Assembly (NCBI GenBank): GCA_037951105.1
Contig: JBAMJV010007409.1
Location: 23,043 to 87,042, forward strand
DNA: 64,000 nt
Source: Echinarachnius parma
Taxonomy: Eukaryota > Echinodermata > Echinoidea > Clypeasteroida > Echinarachniidae
Reading direction: 5' to 3'
Position 1 is the first letter of the stretch. Each line of letters opens with the position of its first letter. The position numbers and the translations under genes are program-made. The notes under the pieces were generated by a model, which was not told the origin of the DNA, ran no database searches, and saw only the letters and a list, made by a program, of their open reading frames with translations. Positions 42,601 to 57,600 of this stretch are shown piece by piece.

Positions 42601-45600
42601 CTCGTCCGATGCCAAGCACTCAAGAACCTCCTCTGCCTCTTCAGACAAAAAGTCTGATGAAACAGAGTCCAACCGACGACGGTGCTCTTCCATTTCCGCA
42701 ACGGCCTCACTGTAGTCACTGCACATCTTTTCAAAGGCTGCACTGTCTTCGCTTTCTGATAGCGAATCCTCTTCTTTCCTGACATCCTCATCCTCTTGCC
42801 TTACCAGTTCAGATTTCATCCTATCCAGCTCCTCTCTCTTCAGCATGTGATCTTCCCTGGGGGACATGGTCCAGAACTCCACATCAGCCCTGGCCTTAGA
42901 TGCCTTCTCCTCCTCCTCAGCTTCAACCTCCTGGAGCTCCTTCTCCATCTGCAGGTAGGCATCCAGCATCTCATCCGTCAGCTCCATGATGTCTGGTGTC
43001 TCGCTGAGTGGTAGCATCAGCTCCTCCTCCAGGGCAATATCCAGAGCAATATCGATATCCACCACTTCATCCTCCTTCTCATCCTTCAGTGGGAGGTGGT
43101 CGTCGAAGGCAAAGTCTTCCACCGACACCTCTGAGGCATCACTGATGCTGAAGGCATCGTTCTCCGAGAAGGCCTCCCTTGCAACGAGGATGTCATCATA
43201 CTCGATGGTGCGCCCCTGGCCGAGCATCCTGTTCCCATACCCATCCACCATGTCGTCATCCTTTGCCCCTGATGGCTGGAACCTTGCGAATACGATGGAA
43301 GACCTGTGGGGAAAGCCGTGGACGGAATCGTGTGGCAGAGTTGGTGTCTGCGGTCTGGTGGTATTGTCGATTTCGCTCTCCCCCTCACTCTCTTCCATGA
43401 TGAAAGGCAACTCTGGTGTGGATGACCTCTGCTCATCTCCTGATGAAGATCCAGATGAGCATCCCTAGAAACAAAAAAATAGAAACTCAATTTACCCACA
43501 AAACATACAATTTATTATTTCATGAAATCTTCACAGTTAAATGTCAAGCCTACTGAATGTATCTAAAATGGAATCTAAAATGTCGAAATCAAAATAATGA
43601 CAAACAGGAATATACATCTCTGCAATAGTACACCACAGTCAATTACATTATATCTGATGGGGTCTATAAATGTTAAGATTGAAAAATATTAAGATAAGTG
43701 CTGATCCAAGTTTTACAAACAAATTCAACAATTGTATGCGTCAAATAAATTTGTAAGAACACCATTTTTTTGTTTTATTGTGATATAATATTGTAAAATA
43801 TAAGTTGGTGACTTTGTGGCAGGAGCGCAACAAATCGGTTATAAAAGAAAAAATATTTTTAAATGAAGATTCTTACCTTGGCGGCTTCCAGCCTCTCCCT
43901 CGCAGCATCCAGCCTCTCGTCCGACTGGGTCCTGATGTTCTGCCAGCGACGCTCCACGTTGATCGCCCCCAACTGGAGGGTCTCCTTCTCTCTCTGGTTC
44001 AGTGCCCCTAGTCGGAGGGACCCCCTTCTAGAGTGGGACGAACTCTGGTACACATGGTTGAGGTGGGAAGGGCTCTGAGCGTACAAGTGGTCGAGATTGG
44101 AGGGGCTATGTGCGTATCCGTAATCATGATGGGAAGGGCTTGGGGTGTATCCATGGTAATCGTCTTCCTCCTGCAGCAGACTGCACAGCTTCAGCACCAC
44201 CTCAATACTCTGGTTGTTCCTCTCAATCTCATCCCTCAGCGCCTGAACAAAGTAGTGAGATAAAAAATACAATTTAACAATTTAATTAAAAATCATCCCT
44301 TAGTTCTTGGATTAGTAGTGGGATAAAAAATACAATTCAACAATTTCTTATTGAAAATCAGTGCCTGCTGCTATATTTAGTGATCAGGAACCTTATATGA
44401 CAGCCCTAACCATCAGGCGATCTTGGTGGTCTAGTGGTTGTAACTCCTGTCTGGTCATCAGGTTGTGGATTTGATCCCCACCTGAGTCTGAGCTTGTGAT
44501 TTTTTCACATCAACTCAAACATGCACTGGGGATCCAGTATTTAACTTATGTTGGTGATGGGAAAAAATGTAACTGTTTGAAAACAAGATGTCAATACCAA
44601 TTCTTATGTCAGTGATTTTCCATGTTGATGACATGGGTGTTGAGTGTTGATAACTGAGAGTTTAAAAAAACAATTAATTTGCCAATAAATAACCTCAACA
44701 GAAATTATTTGTCCCTTCTCAACTTAAATAATCTCAAATAACATTAAATACATTAAAATAAATAACTGATTTTTCAAGCTGTTGCTTGGAGTTGAGTTCA
44801 TAATTCTCACAAATGCTATGTGGTCATCATGGTTATCATCAGGTTATCATCACAAACACTTTGAACCCATTGACAACAGTTATGTCATTGATGAAGTCTG
44901 AAGGGACTATGGGTCTAAAGAAAACATGTTAATACTGACCTGTATGGAATGAAACCTGCTCTCGAGCTGTGCGAGTTCCGTCTCACCCTCGACACCGACC
45001 CCACAGCATCCGTCCGACTCAAAGAGCCTCGCCTCTATCTGTGTCAGCCAGGCCCTCAGTTGACTAATGACTTCTTCCAACTCGAGAGCCATGCTCATGG
45101 CTTGCTCGGAGCTGCCAAAGGCGTGAGGAGTCCTGCAACGGGCAAAACAATTGTTCACAAATCTTAACAAACATACTTTTATCCACGTTTCAGAAAGAAC
45201 ATTCTGTAGTTTTGTTTATGATTGTAATGAAGTATATAAATGTTATTATTGTTTCCTTTTGCCAATGGATGACACATTTCTTTGCAACATTTTGTATTAT
45301 AATAATAATGGTGGCTACTTAAAAGCACATATATATATCGCACCTTCTGTCTTCCCGATGCTCGCTGCGCATCACTATTATTACTCCGGTCATCGGATAC
45401 ATACTGCACTCAATCCAGCACACAAAGTGCACATTTTCCACTCCCTGGGGAGCATTCCAGCCAGGCAACCTCGGAGGTGCACACAGTGCTATCTGGTTCC
45501 ATTTTCTTCAGAAGCAAAGCTTTCATGCTTTCAGGACTACATTCGTATGAAATGTTGCTCACTCATCCAGGACTATTAGATAATAGGATTGTGACCAACT

Positions 45601-48600
45601 GGTTTCATAATTCCTATCAATTAATTTCCTCAACAGATGTCCTGACTCGAGTTGAACATTTCCTACCATTGAAAATTTAGGAATATATTAGTATAGGAAT
45701 GAGTTATAAATGTTTAAATTGTAAAAATTGAATAATGAATATACACCTTTTCACATAATCAAAATTATGCAAAATTTGTTTATGACCAGTAGTGAATAGA
45801 CTTGAATAACAGACTGTCGATTTGCCATCTATACTGGCATAACATGGTCAGACTGATTGGGGGCAAACAATAATTGGGGGGGGGGGGGGCACATCTCATG
45901 TGGTTCTTTATTTTTTTTCACATGTTTTTCTGTTGTTTAATATTATTTTTGTCAAACACCTCGCTACGCCACCTCGTAAATACTTAACACTTACCCAGTG
46001 CCATTGGGTGTCTTGCGGACCACAAGAGGGCTTGGAGCAATGTGCTTCTGCAGCGCCTGCCACTGCTGGTTGAGGGAGTCCAGTCTGGCTCGGACCTCAT
46101 CGGTTAGGCCAGGCCTGGATGCCATCAGCTGCAGACCCTTCCTCTGCAGCTTGCTACGGCTCACCTCCCGTAGCTGTAGCTCCTGCTCATAGCCCTGCGG
46201 GAGAATACAAAGAGAGGATCGGTTAATTAGAAGGAATCAATGATTAAATATCTAAAAACTTTATATAATAGATCATAAGAGCATTTCCTTCACACACTGG
46301 TCATTAGCTGCAGACCCTTCCTCTGCAGCTTGCTACGGCTCTTCTCCCGCAGCTGTAGCTCCTGCCCATAGCCCTACAGGAGAATACCAAAAAGAGGAGC
46401 GGTTAATTAGAAGGAATATAATTAAACAACTCTATTATAATAGATCCCAATAGCATCTCTTTTTCATTCTGGTAATTAGCTAGCTGCAGAGTGCAGACCC
46501 TTCCTCGGCAGCTGTAGATTCTGCTCATAGCCGCCTCCGAGTATTGAGAAATAGTACAATGCAAAAGAGAAATGAAAGATATTCAATGGAATCATTCTAT
46601 AGTACAAATGATTGAATATACAACCTAGATAAATAATGATGATGATGATGATAATAATAATAATAATTACAATAATAATAATAATATAATACTGATAATT
46701 TAATAACAAGAGGAATAATGAAAATAATCATAATAATAATAGTAGACTATTTATAAAGTGTCCAGTGGCGTAGAGATGGGGGGTGCATGGGGGGCACGTG
46801 CCCCCAAATAATTTGAAGGAAAAAAAACAATAGGGAAACATTTATAGTAATAAGGGGACATTTTTTGAAGAAAAAAAAAGAAAAACATAAGGTGTGCCCC
46901 CCCCCCAACCAAAAATAATTGTGTATGCCCCCCCCCCCAAAACAGTCCGACCACGCTATGCCACTGCAAGTGTGTACTGTAAAACTCCGTGTATAAGACG
47001 CACTCGTGTATAAAACGCACCCCCAACTTTCTATTAAAAAAAAAAAAAAAAATGAATATTCATATATTCATGAGGTAGCAATGCTCATTAAATATGCAAA
47101 ATACTAAATTCATTAATAACTTTTTTTTTTGAGAAAAATGTATAACCACTGAAACCACTGAAACCACTGAAAATTGAATATTAAATGAGTGCTGCTACTC
47201 ATGAATATCTGAATATTCAATTAGTAGCAGTGTTACTGCTTAAAAACTTGCATTTTGTTTTGCTAACCACTATAATTTATGTAGGAAAAAGGTATATTTT
47301 GATAAATGTTCCCCCTTATATCAAGCTCTTGTCATGCCCTAGACCAGTTTAATATGTATTAAACATGACTACCGGGTGTCCCCCCCCCAAATTTTTTTTT
47401 GGCTGTACCTGTGTATAAGACGCACTTTGAAAATTTTCCGACGGGAAAAAAGTGCGTCTTAAACCCCTTTTTAATTGGAGAACTTGTTTTCTACCTCGCT
47501 TTTACCCGAGTAGGATTTCGTGGAGGTCGGGTCGTAAAAGGGTCGTAAAATACGCCGCGATAGGTTGTGCAGCGTTTTAATCAAAGGTGTTTCTCTGAGT
47601 CACACGGGTAGGTTACTATAGCAACCGCACCTCTCTCATCATGCGACCAGCTGGCGTGACATGTGCTAATCGGCGCGCGCTGGTATACGTTAGCGGGAAA
47701 TTGTTTACACTTTTTACGGCCATGACGTCCTCTACACGGGTAACATTCTGCGCGCTTTTTAATACAATGTTTATCAGCTTAACATCCTGGTAACGTCTGG
47801 ACGTTACCGCGCTATTACCCTAGCCCGACTAGGTCGAATCCTACCGCGCTGTTGTCAGGATGTTACCCTGATCGGACCTTTTTAATACAAACGCGGTAGA
47901 ATGTCATCCTGACAACGTCTGGACGTTACCGCGACTATTTTCCTCAATTAAAAAGGGGTTTTATACACAGAGTTTTACGGTAATATAATTGATCATAATC
48001 TAAAGCGCCGAGCTGCAATTAGGCAGAAGTCAGGTCTCCTGACAGAATCTGTCAATAGTCATGGTACACGTCCAAATATTTCATACATTCCATTCAGAAA
48101 GCCCCATATATCTCCTCAAGGTAGATTTTGGTAAAATATGACATACAGATTATTCAAAATGTTACATGTCCATATAATAAGTAAATAGACTTTACATTAG
48201 GTTCCATAGTATGAGTTACTCCACAGGAGGAACTAAAATTGGCTAAATTGATTGATTAGACATCCCATAGATCCCACAGAGCTGCAATTAGGCGGTGGTC
48301 TGATCTGGATGGATTCTGTCAACAGTCCTGGCTCCCTACTAATAGGGCTGCCCAATACTGCAACCCCATGCAGTCAGTCTATATTCCTCAGCAAACAGCA
48401 TATATGTACAATTTTGGTAGAACACTCATTTTAACCCATTCAGGAACGGACGGGTCCCTAAAATACACACGCACAACTTTCTCTCGCCACAGACTGGTTC
48501 CAGAAATACTTTGGCTAAGAGAGCGAAGTAGACATGCAATTTTAAAACTAAGAATTCACCTTCTTCAACACACATTATTTTCTAAGGAAAATATTCAATT

Positions 48601-51600
48601 TATTGATCAGTCAGTAATTTTGACTACCTACATTAAATATAGTTGGAGTGTAAAATATGTAGAAATATGGCATAGCTAATTTTATTATATCTGGTATTTT
48701 TTCGGACAGAAAATATATGTGTGCTAGGTACCATTATTTGCTGTGATCTGGTATATAGAAGACTTTAACACTGCATTCCAGCATGTCATCAATAAACATC
48801 TAATGATGACAGAGTGTCTTGAATTCTAATTAAAACAAATTTGCACGGTATACCCTCTATTTCTCTACCAGCACTAAAAAGACAAGTTTTAAAGGAGAGT
48901 GTCATACGATACCTTTTGTGTACTATCCTCTTCACACAAAAGCTGTTTGTAAGTCGACACACACAACCGGCACATTCTGGCCATGAAAGAAATGCACACA
49001 ATAGTGCATCTTGCCGTAAACAGAAAAAAGAAACTGAACTGAAGAATGAAATTATAAATGCCAGAATAATTCAAGCCAGATGTAAGGGTGAGCGCTATAA
49101 TCCACTGATCAGCACTGCCAGATCTATAATAGTGCAGTGTATTTGGAGCTTTTGAAATTTACAGCGTACTTGCATTTCCCTGAATAAACATGTCTTGGCC
49201 ATTTTATGGTATGGTCTCAATGGTTTCCTAGTACACCAAGCCTAGGATTGGTCGGACTGTGAAAACAAATGCTCAAATAGAAGGAAGTGTCTGTCACTAG
49301 AGATAGTGATTAGTCTATTTAAAGAAGAGACACTAGACTTTGCCATCTGTTACCTGCTCGTCTGCACGTTTATCCATACTTTAGTTCTTCATATTTGATT
49401 AACATTCTTTTAGTGCAAAAAAAGAAGATTCTCACGATGATATATAGCAGGGATCTGCAACCCAAATTAACAGTTTTGAGTGTTATGATTTATTTCGGGC
49501 TACTCATTTGTGTTTATATGGGCCACCAACATTTGAGAAATTTGTATCTTACTTGCCCGGCCAACACCACTGACTTAAAAACGTATATCAATGGATGGAG
49601 CCGAGATTCGTTAGCCAGTTTGAACAACACTTGTAATTTGTAAATGCGAACAGTCAATCATTAAAATGTAACACTTGCAAACTTTTCTTGTCAAACAGAT
49701 TGTATATTGCAGCTTGACAATAAACCAAAGTTGCTGCGCTGTTAACACAATTCAAGAGTTAATCTTACTTGAAATTTCTACAGAACAATTGAACAAATTG
49801 ATACGTGTTAATGAATTGAACACTGATCACAAAAGATTCACACATGGACAAAAGATTCAAAATCAAGAAACAAACATTGTGTTATTTTTTTAACAGATAA
49901 TCATAATGGCAGGCTGCAAAAAAAGTGCAATTTGGACGGTCCAAAGACAATTACACAAAGCTGGTCTAGACTGTTTGTACAGGAAGAGGATACACACAGC
50001 CATTTCCCCAATAACATCCTTCATTAGTCCAATGAAATGAACAGCCTCAAAAGAAGCATTCTTTTAAAAGTTCAGTCTAAGTCTGATATACCAATTAACC
50101 AGTTCAATGATCTACATTTACTTTTCTCACATCTATACAAATATTCCTTATATCCTAAGTTACACAAATTCACTTTTATTTTATTGTTATTTTCTAATAC
50201 ATTATACATCTAGTGAAAAAATATACAATGGGCTCAGTGCAAATTAGCCCCGGAAAATCCAAAAGAACCCCCAAAAGTCATAACCCCCGCCCCCCCCCCC
50301 CCCCCCCCAAAAAAAAAAAAAAAGAATAAAATAAATAAATAAATAAAATAATAATAAAATAAAATAATAATAATAATAATAAATAAATAAATAAATACAA
50401 AATAAATAAATAAAAAATGTTGCATGGAGTTCAATGCAGAGCAGGCAAGCTTAAACAATAGTCCCCAAGAAAATAATTGTTCAATCTCCCATGTGTACAT
50501 CATTGCAAGTTTAAGTATTAGTATGGTAGAGCCTAGAGGTATATTGCGTTTTGTCTTAGAACCCTTCATACGAGAACGAACTCCAACTTACCCCATCACC
50601 CTTCTCCATCCCGCTATATCATCCTCATTGTATCACATGTGGAAACACAAATATATTCCAAAGTGTAATCCATGGCGTTATTATGTCACATTGATTAATA
50701 AATGTCCTAGTATTATGCCACTCCTCCAAATGCTGCCCTTATTATTAATAGCATCGCATCAGCTTCGTTTTGGCATTTTCAAAGGCCAAGTACAACACTG
50801 TAAATAGGTCTATAGGCCATCTAATAAGGATCATGTTGATAAACACTTGATGCATACGATATAGTATACAATGCGGCATGATACAAACGTCCTGCAAGCT
50901 GCCTGTACAGTGTACATCGTACATGGCTAGCAGACGCCAGGTTAACGGATCGACGCTGGCAAATGCTTTAACACATGTACTGTACCACGGTGAGGCGGGA
51001 GCTGGTATAAAGGTTAACAGTTTCACGGCATGACTTCATCAGTCGCTGTACCATCCATGCTTTAAAGTTATAATAACAAGAGTCGGTGAAATATGGTGGG
51101 ATTATGGGGGCAGGGGATGTACAAGCAATTTTGCCGGTAATGTCTTTTACGAGCGAGCACCAGATAATGTGAGGGTACGAACACAACGGTGAAGTCAGCA
51201 TGCACTTGCTTCATGCCGTAAACAGATACGTTCATAGTACATGTAGATGGTTTCAATTTCTAGTGCCCATAATATCATATAGCAGCAGAATACTTTTACT
51301 ACATAGTCTTTTTCAATTCAGACTATACATTATGTGACTCAGTCTGTACTACAACTCATATGACTTAGAACTCCAAATGAAAAATGAAGCAAACAAGAAA
51401 TGCACAATTCATTTCTATAAATCATGGCCAATTTGCTGCCTGGAACTTAGGGACATTAGGGGGCTCTAATAATATTTTTCATAATTATTTTAGGGCAATC
51501 ATGAGGTTAGATTGCCTACCCATCTTTTTTCACAAAGTGCTAAGAATACCCTGTCAATTCTTAAGGTCACAAATTGTCCCTAGATATGGCATAATTACAA

Positions 51601-54600
51601 AAAAAGGATATTCACTTTCTTATGATAAAGTTTATATTATAACATGCATGACTTCTGAATAGTTGCAAACAAAACTTTCATACAATTACATTCCAAAGAA
51701 GTCTGAGAGTAAGGCTAGACTAGGAAGGGTTACATTTTATACAGTGTACATGTATGTAGATTGCTAATGAAATTAAATACGGAAGAAATGTGTGCCATAT
51801 TTCAATCTGGCCTCTTCCTCTATTGAAGGACAACAAGGAGAAAGCAATGAACGATGGTTGTACTAGTGTTACTAGCAAGAGATGTATAGTGATGACGCCT
51901 TATGATATCACTTGCTTGGAATGTAGAAGGCTCATATCTTGTACTTGAACATTGGTGAGTGGTTTGACAGCCAATGCCCCCCCCCCCATCCCCTTTCCCC
52001 CTCTATTAATAGTCCGTTTACATTTAGCTCACTTTCTTTTCCCCTTCAAATGGGCCTTTACACAGGCTTCCTATAGATTCACATTCATAGCAGACAAGTG
52101 AGTCAGATAAACAAAACTGTGCTGTCACTGAAAGAACGATTTACGTTTGGCGTATATCCTTAGGATTTCATTCAAACTAGACACAAAGGATGAACACATC
52201 GAGAAGAAGAACCACACACAAATAGACAGAGACGACCAAAGATCTGTTTCTTATGCGTCTCCTTTTCAAACTGAAGACAATATTAATTTATGATATAATA
52301 AGCAATCTTCATTAGGCTTTTGGTAGAGTATTTTTTGTACTGTTCCGAAATGGTAAAACAGATTATTTGACAACTCCACTGTGAAGGGAAGATAGATATG
52401 GCCACATTTCCTTCAATAATCCTTTAATTAAATATTGCAGAAAACGACTGGATAAGCAGATGCCATCTTTCATTACCTACATTACCTTGCCCATGTAATG
52501 TTTGTTGTTTACTGATATATGCATGTTGGCATAAATACCATTATGATCAAAATAATATATTTGTTTGTTCTTTTATCAGATTGACGAACTGCTGCTGTTA
52601 TCATAGTACACACCTGGCATTTGAATGTTGGCATAAATACTGTTATTATCAAAATATATTTTGTGTTATTTACCAGGTTGGCAAACTGCTGCTGTTATCA
52701 TTGCACACCTTGCACAAACATGTGCTGTTTGCGATGTTCTGAGACATGCATGTCAACACTCTGCCATTGCTGTCTGGTCTGAAACAGCCAGCAGCCAATC
52801 AGCGATCATGTTACAATATATAGAACATCCACATATTTTGTGTAATCAAAATCATAAACCATACAAGAGGAAAATCTTCATTTTTATTAAAATGGATAAT
52901 CATGACTTACCTTGCACATGTGCTGTTTGTGATGTTCTGAGACCCGCATGTCGGCACTGTCTGAGACGGCCAGATGCATGTCATTCAGCCAATCAGAGAG
53001 CTCGTTGTATAGGACCTCAAACTCTGGCGATGAACTGAGTGGCGAGTTACTGTTGGCAACAACAAACAAGTGAAAAAAGCTAACAAGTTAAGACACAACA
53101 TAGACAATTATTCCAACTTCAAGAATTAAAGCTTGTGGATAGAAATTTGTGTGTTTTAGCCCTTTCATTGAAGGCAATATATTGTTAACACAATTAAAAT
53201 GCTACTACTGGAGTATTACAACATACCTGATTTTACAAGCCTTGTTCAAAATGTTTAATCTATGTAAGCAGAAAATGTGCAATGTTGTACATGTCTACTC
53301 TACATGAAGTATGTCCCTCAATATTCTAGGCCAATCCTTTCCCTGTGTGGTTACATTATTTCCCCTAGTTATGTTATTGTTATTGTTTTGTTCCATTTTA
53401 ATTAATATCTATGAAAGTGTTGTACATGAGGCTTCGATAAATATACACTGTAACATTATAAATTCATATAGGTAACCCCAACAACAACAAAACAAATTGA
53501 TTACACACAAAGCAATTGGACCGATGATAACAAATTACATGTACGACAGTTCAAAACTATGCACAAAATGAGCGAGTGCTTAAAATCCATATTGGGCTTA
53601 ACACCGCTCTCTATTATATTGATTGCAATCGAGTCAATTTCTTTGGTCAATATTTCAAGTGCACTTTTGCCGATTGGTTGCACAAACCTTTGTTTTTAAA
53701 ACAAGGGAGAATTTCACTATTTTTAAATGCAAGTATTGAGCATGATGAACTGGAATCGTAATTAAAAGTAATTCTACGAAGTCAAAGGGTCATGAAGATG
53801 ATTGACACCACATATAACCATGAATACACACACAACCAATGGTACTCTCTTTCTCAGTAAAAGTTGATATAAAGAGAGAAAGAGAGAGATAATTAAATAC
53901 AAAGAGAGCCTCCATTGAATTTAATGAAGGAATAAACCAAACCAAATCCTAATTCTATCCAAAGAAAATACAAGATTTTTCTTATTGCACTGGTTTCTGT
54001 TTGTCTGGAGTAAAAAAAAAAATGAATTTCATTTTCAATTTAAATTCAACCATAAAAACAATCAGGGTAGGAAATAAACGAGGGCTGAGGGCAATTTTGC
54101 CCCCTAAAATCAGTAGGTAGCCCTTAAAATTACTAAAAAAAACTCTATGGGGAAACTAATCTAAAATGACCCTCTTCTCATCCCAATGAAAAAATGGCTG
54201 TTAAAGTATTGGCATACCTGTTTGATTGCACTGGTGTCTGCTTGGTGGCAGTTTGTGAGTTGCTTTTGTTGGTGGACATTGTTGTTGAGATGGTAGCGTT
54301 GACCGGTGAGCTCCGGCCTTGGTTACGTCTCAGCTTCATCCGCATGAACTCTATGGCATCTCTCGTCTCCTCAATCAGCAGGTCATTGCAATTCTGAAAC
54401 ATAAAAGAAAATTATACAATAAATTATGTAAATTAATACAAGTGTGTTGAGGTGGAGGTGTTGTGGCATCATAGGATAAGCACCCGACTTCTAATCAAGG
54501 GACCCGGGTTCAAAACCTATCGATGCCCCAGCATTTCATGTCCATCAGCACGGCGTTTCATCCACATTGCTGCTCTCTACCTAGGGGTATAAATGGGTAC

Positions 54601-57600
54601 TTGGTCGAGTGTTCATTGGCTTAGAGTGCTCTGCGTTGTAGAGCAGCTTGGCTAGTATGCTCCCCAGGGATTCGAGAAGGTGCGCAAGATAATTGTGCAG
54701 GTTTTAACTGTACCTGATGACCAAGGATAATAATAATCCTCTGAATTTGGGTACCTAGATACATGGCACTCTATCAATGCTATTTTTATGATAATCAATG
54801 CAATTTTTCTATTGCATTTCATCATTAATTTAAAAATACAAACAAATCAAACTGACCAGAAATATATAATATAAATACAAAATAGAAAAGAAAATGTGAT
54901 TCTTCCGGGATTTCATCATTATTAACACCATCATAATAAAATTACAATATTGGCAATTAATACTATAACCTTGGAAATGGACAAAATAAAAAATAAAACA
55001 TTGTAGTAATATTCAGTAGAAAATTCCCCAAAATGGAAACAAATTCAACACTGGAAAATATAGAAAAATTAAAATGGCCATTAGAAAATAACCAAATGTC
55101 AAACTATCCAATTATTTCATTGCATCAACAAAAATGTATTTCAATCTTACTCGGTCACGGTCACCCTATCCACAGAATAATCGGTATTGCTCGCCTGCGA
55201 CTAGAAAATGGTATAACCGTGTAATTGCTTGATTCGGTGATCTGGTTCCACTCAAACAGCGTTTTAAAAGGACACTGCGGCAACCATCTATGGCAAAATA
55301 ACCTTGAATGCTGTCATAATTGATCGCTAACAAATTGGTACGGAAAATCAATGAAAAATATGAGAATAGCCAGTATGACAGTACTTTATTCTTACTTACT
55401 CGAGTAAGTGGTGAATTTTGTTCTGAACTTTTGACCCTTTGCAAGGGTTTAGTGCTACATGGTATTAAAGGGATAGTTGAGTTCTAGTAGAGAGAGTACA
55501 GTTTTAGTCAAACTGATTTTTAATAACCAAAACCTGCACCATTACATTACAAACTAATAAGTATAACTCCACCATGCTCAAAAGGAATACAAAAATTACA
55601 AACACCTAAATAAAAAGCCTTTTATCATTCAAAAAGAGCAGTTTAAACTAAAGAGGGCGCTTTCAAAAAACGCATTTGTTTAAACCATTTTAAATAAAAT
55701 ATTGTGAATGTGATACTATCTAAAAACCTCTTTTGAACATTTTTGAAAAGAGGAAGCATTTTAAAACGAATTTTAACGGCTGGTTCAAAATTATCGAATA
55801 CTTGTGGGGCCCCACATTTATTACAAATGGTTATGTTTATGGATCTTTCAGCCATTTATAAACCGATTTTGATAAAATAAAGTTTATTCTGCCATTAAAA
55901 TTGTATGCTCTTTCAAATTTTAGACTCAGTTTTTCATTATCTCACCAAAAAAAAAATTTGTGTAGCGCCCTCTCTACCAAAACGTAACTATCCCTTTAAC
56001 CAATTTTTCTTCTCAATTTGTAATTCTCATAGAGATGATACATGGTACACTAGATACCTGTGTAGGCAACCATGGCTACTAACAAAATCATCGACACCAG
56101 TTATCAATCATATGTAATACTGATGACTAATGTATTTTCAATCGGATACAAAACACCTGCTTCTTGACGTCTATTATGTGGAGCTACATGTGTAGGTGGC
56201 AAAGTATAGGAGATAGTACAGCCTACAGGCACAGTTCAGGTTTGTTGAATATCCATGGTACGCAAGGCATGACTACTATACAAACACCAATAATTAATGC
56301 CATTTGGCATATAATTACTTCTATTTATACCAAAACCAGTTTATACTGGCAGCTTTAATACAATCTTTATCAGCATACATATTACAGAATGTTACACACT
56401 ATGTTTTTCGCATTTTCCCTTTTTTTTTTAGCATGGCCCTATTCTTATAATTTGTTAAAATGTAACATTATTTTCCTCTTTTTGTAAAGAAAAAAAATGC
56501 CAGTTTTATTGATGATGATGTTTTAAAATACTTTTCAACACTACATAAAAATAATTAAATTTAAGGGCTTTCTATAGCTGGTAATCCAGAAGTCTTGGGT
56601 TCGTATCCTGGAGAAAACCCAGAGAAACCCATATTTTTTTTGCTAATTTTGTTATTTAATGAACATCATATATTTCTGGTCAGTTTCCCTGTTTGAAATA
56701 AAATCAAATACTGTAAGAAAATGTTTCAAATGTTTGATTGGCACTGGTCTTACCTTGACCTCCAATACTAGAGACCAAGTATTAACCTAGATATAATTTA
56801 GAAACTTTATACTCTCTCTTTATGTTCATAGCGCCCAATCAATCATTGCTCTAAAGTCTTTTATTTCTGCAATTTTGTATACAATTGTGTGTTCAGTAAA
56901 TACTAGTACTAGATTTCTTATTACTGTCAGTAGAAAAATACTAGTTTAGAAACATTATACTCTATCTTCATGATACTAAGCACTCGATCAATCACAGCTC
57001 CTTTATTTCTGTTTTTGTTATTGTGTTTATACTAGATTACTTCAACTTTCAGTAGAAATACATCTTTACTCCAGCTACATGTAGTGCTCACCCATTCATT
57101 GCTGTTTTATTTCTGCACATTATGTATTTATATGATGACTTTCTTTTAAATAATTTTGTAAAAGTGTCACAAGTGTGCATATTTGTTTCTTCTTCTACAG
57201 TATGCTTCTTTGAAAATATCAATCTTACGCACATGGATAATGGATACCCACTATCTTTTAGATGAAGATTGACAGATATGCCAAATTTGTGCACTATAAG
57301 AAAAAGGGACAGGTCAAATGGAAACGAAGGGAGGTGATGGTAAAGGAAAGAAGAGGGGGAGAGGGAAGAGGGTAGTTTGGATAAGAGAGAGTGCTAGAGG
57401 GGGCATACTATGAAAGAAAGAAAGGTGCGCAGAGAGAGAGTAAATAAAGATAGAAAAAGAGGAGAGTAAGAGAATTGGAGAGAGGGGAGAGGGAGGGAGA
57501 GTGGTGCCAGTGTCAAAGCCACGATTGGTCATAAGCGCATTCGATTCGGTCCATCAATTATATACCCTTTTTTTATGAATTGACCGATCGTTCCGACACA

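Noticed and set aside
43086-43499. Open frames opposite or beside the 942-residue exon (for example 42986-43468 plus, 41327-41605 plus)
   Set aside because: They are shadows of a GC-rich coding exon; only the minus frame has splice sites and joins in phase to the neighbours.
54455-54530. Functional tRNA-Arg gene
   Set aside because: The promoter boxes fit, but it is followed by a SINE body and the acceptor stem does not pair well.
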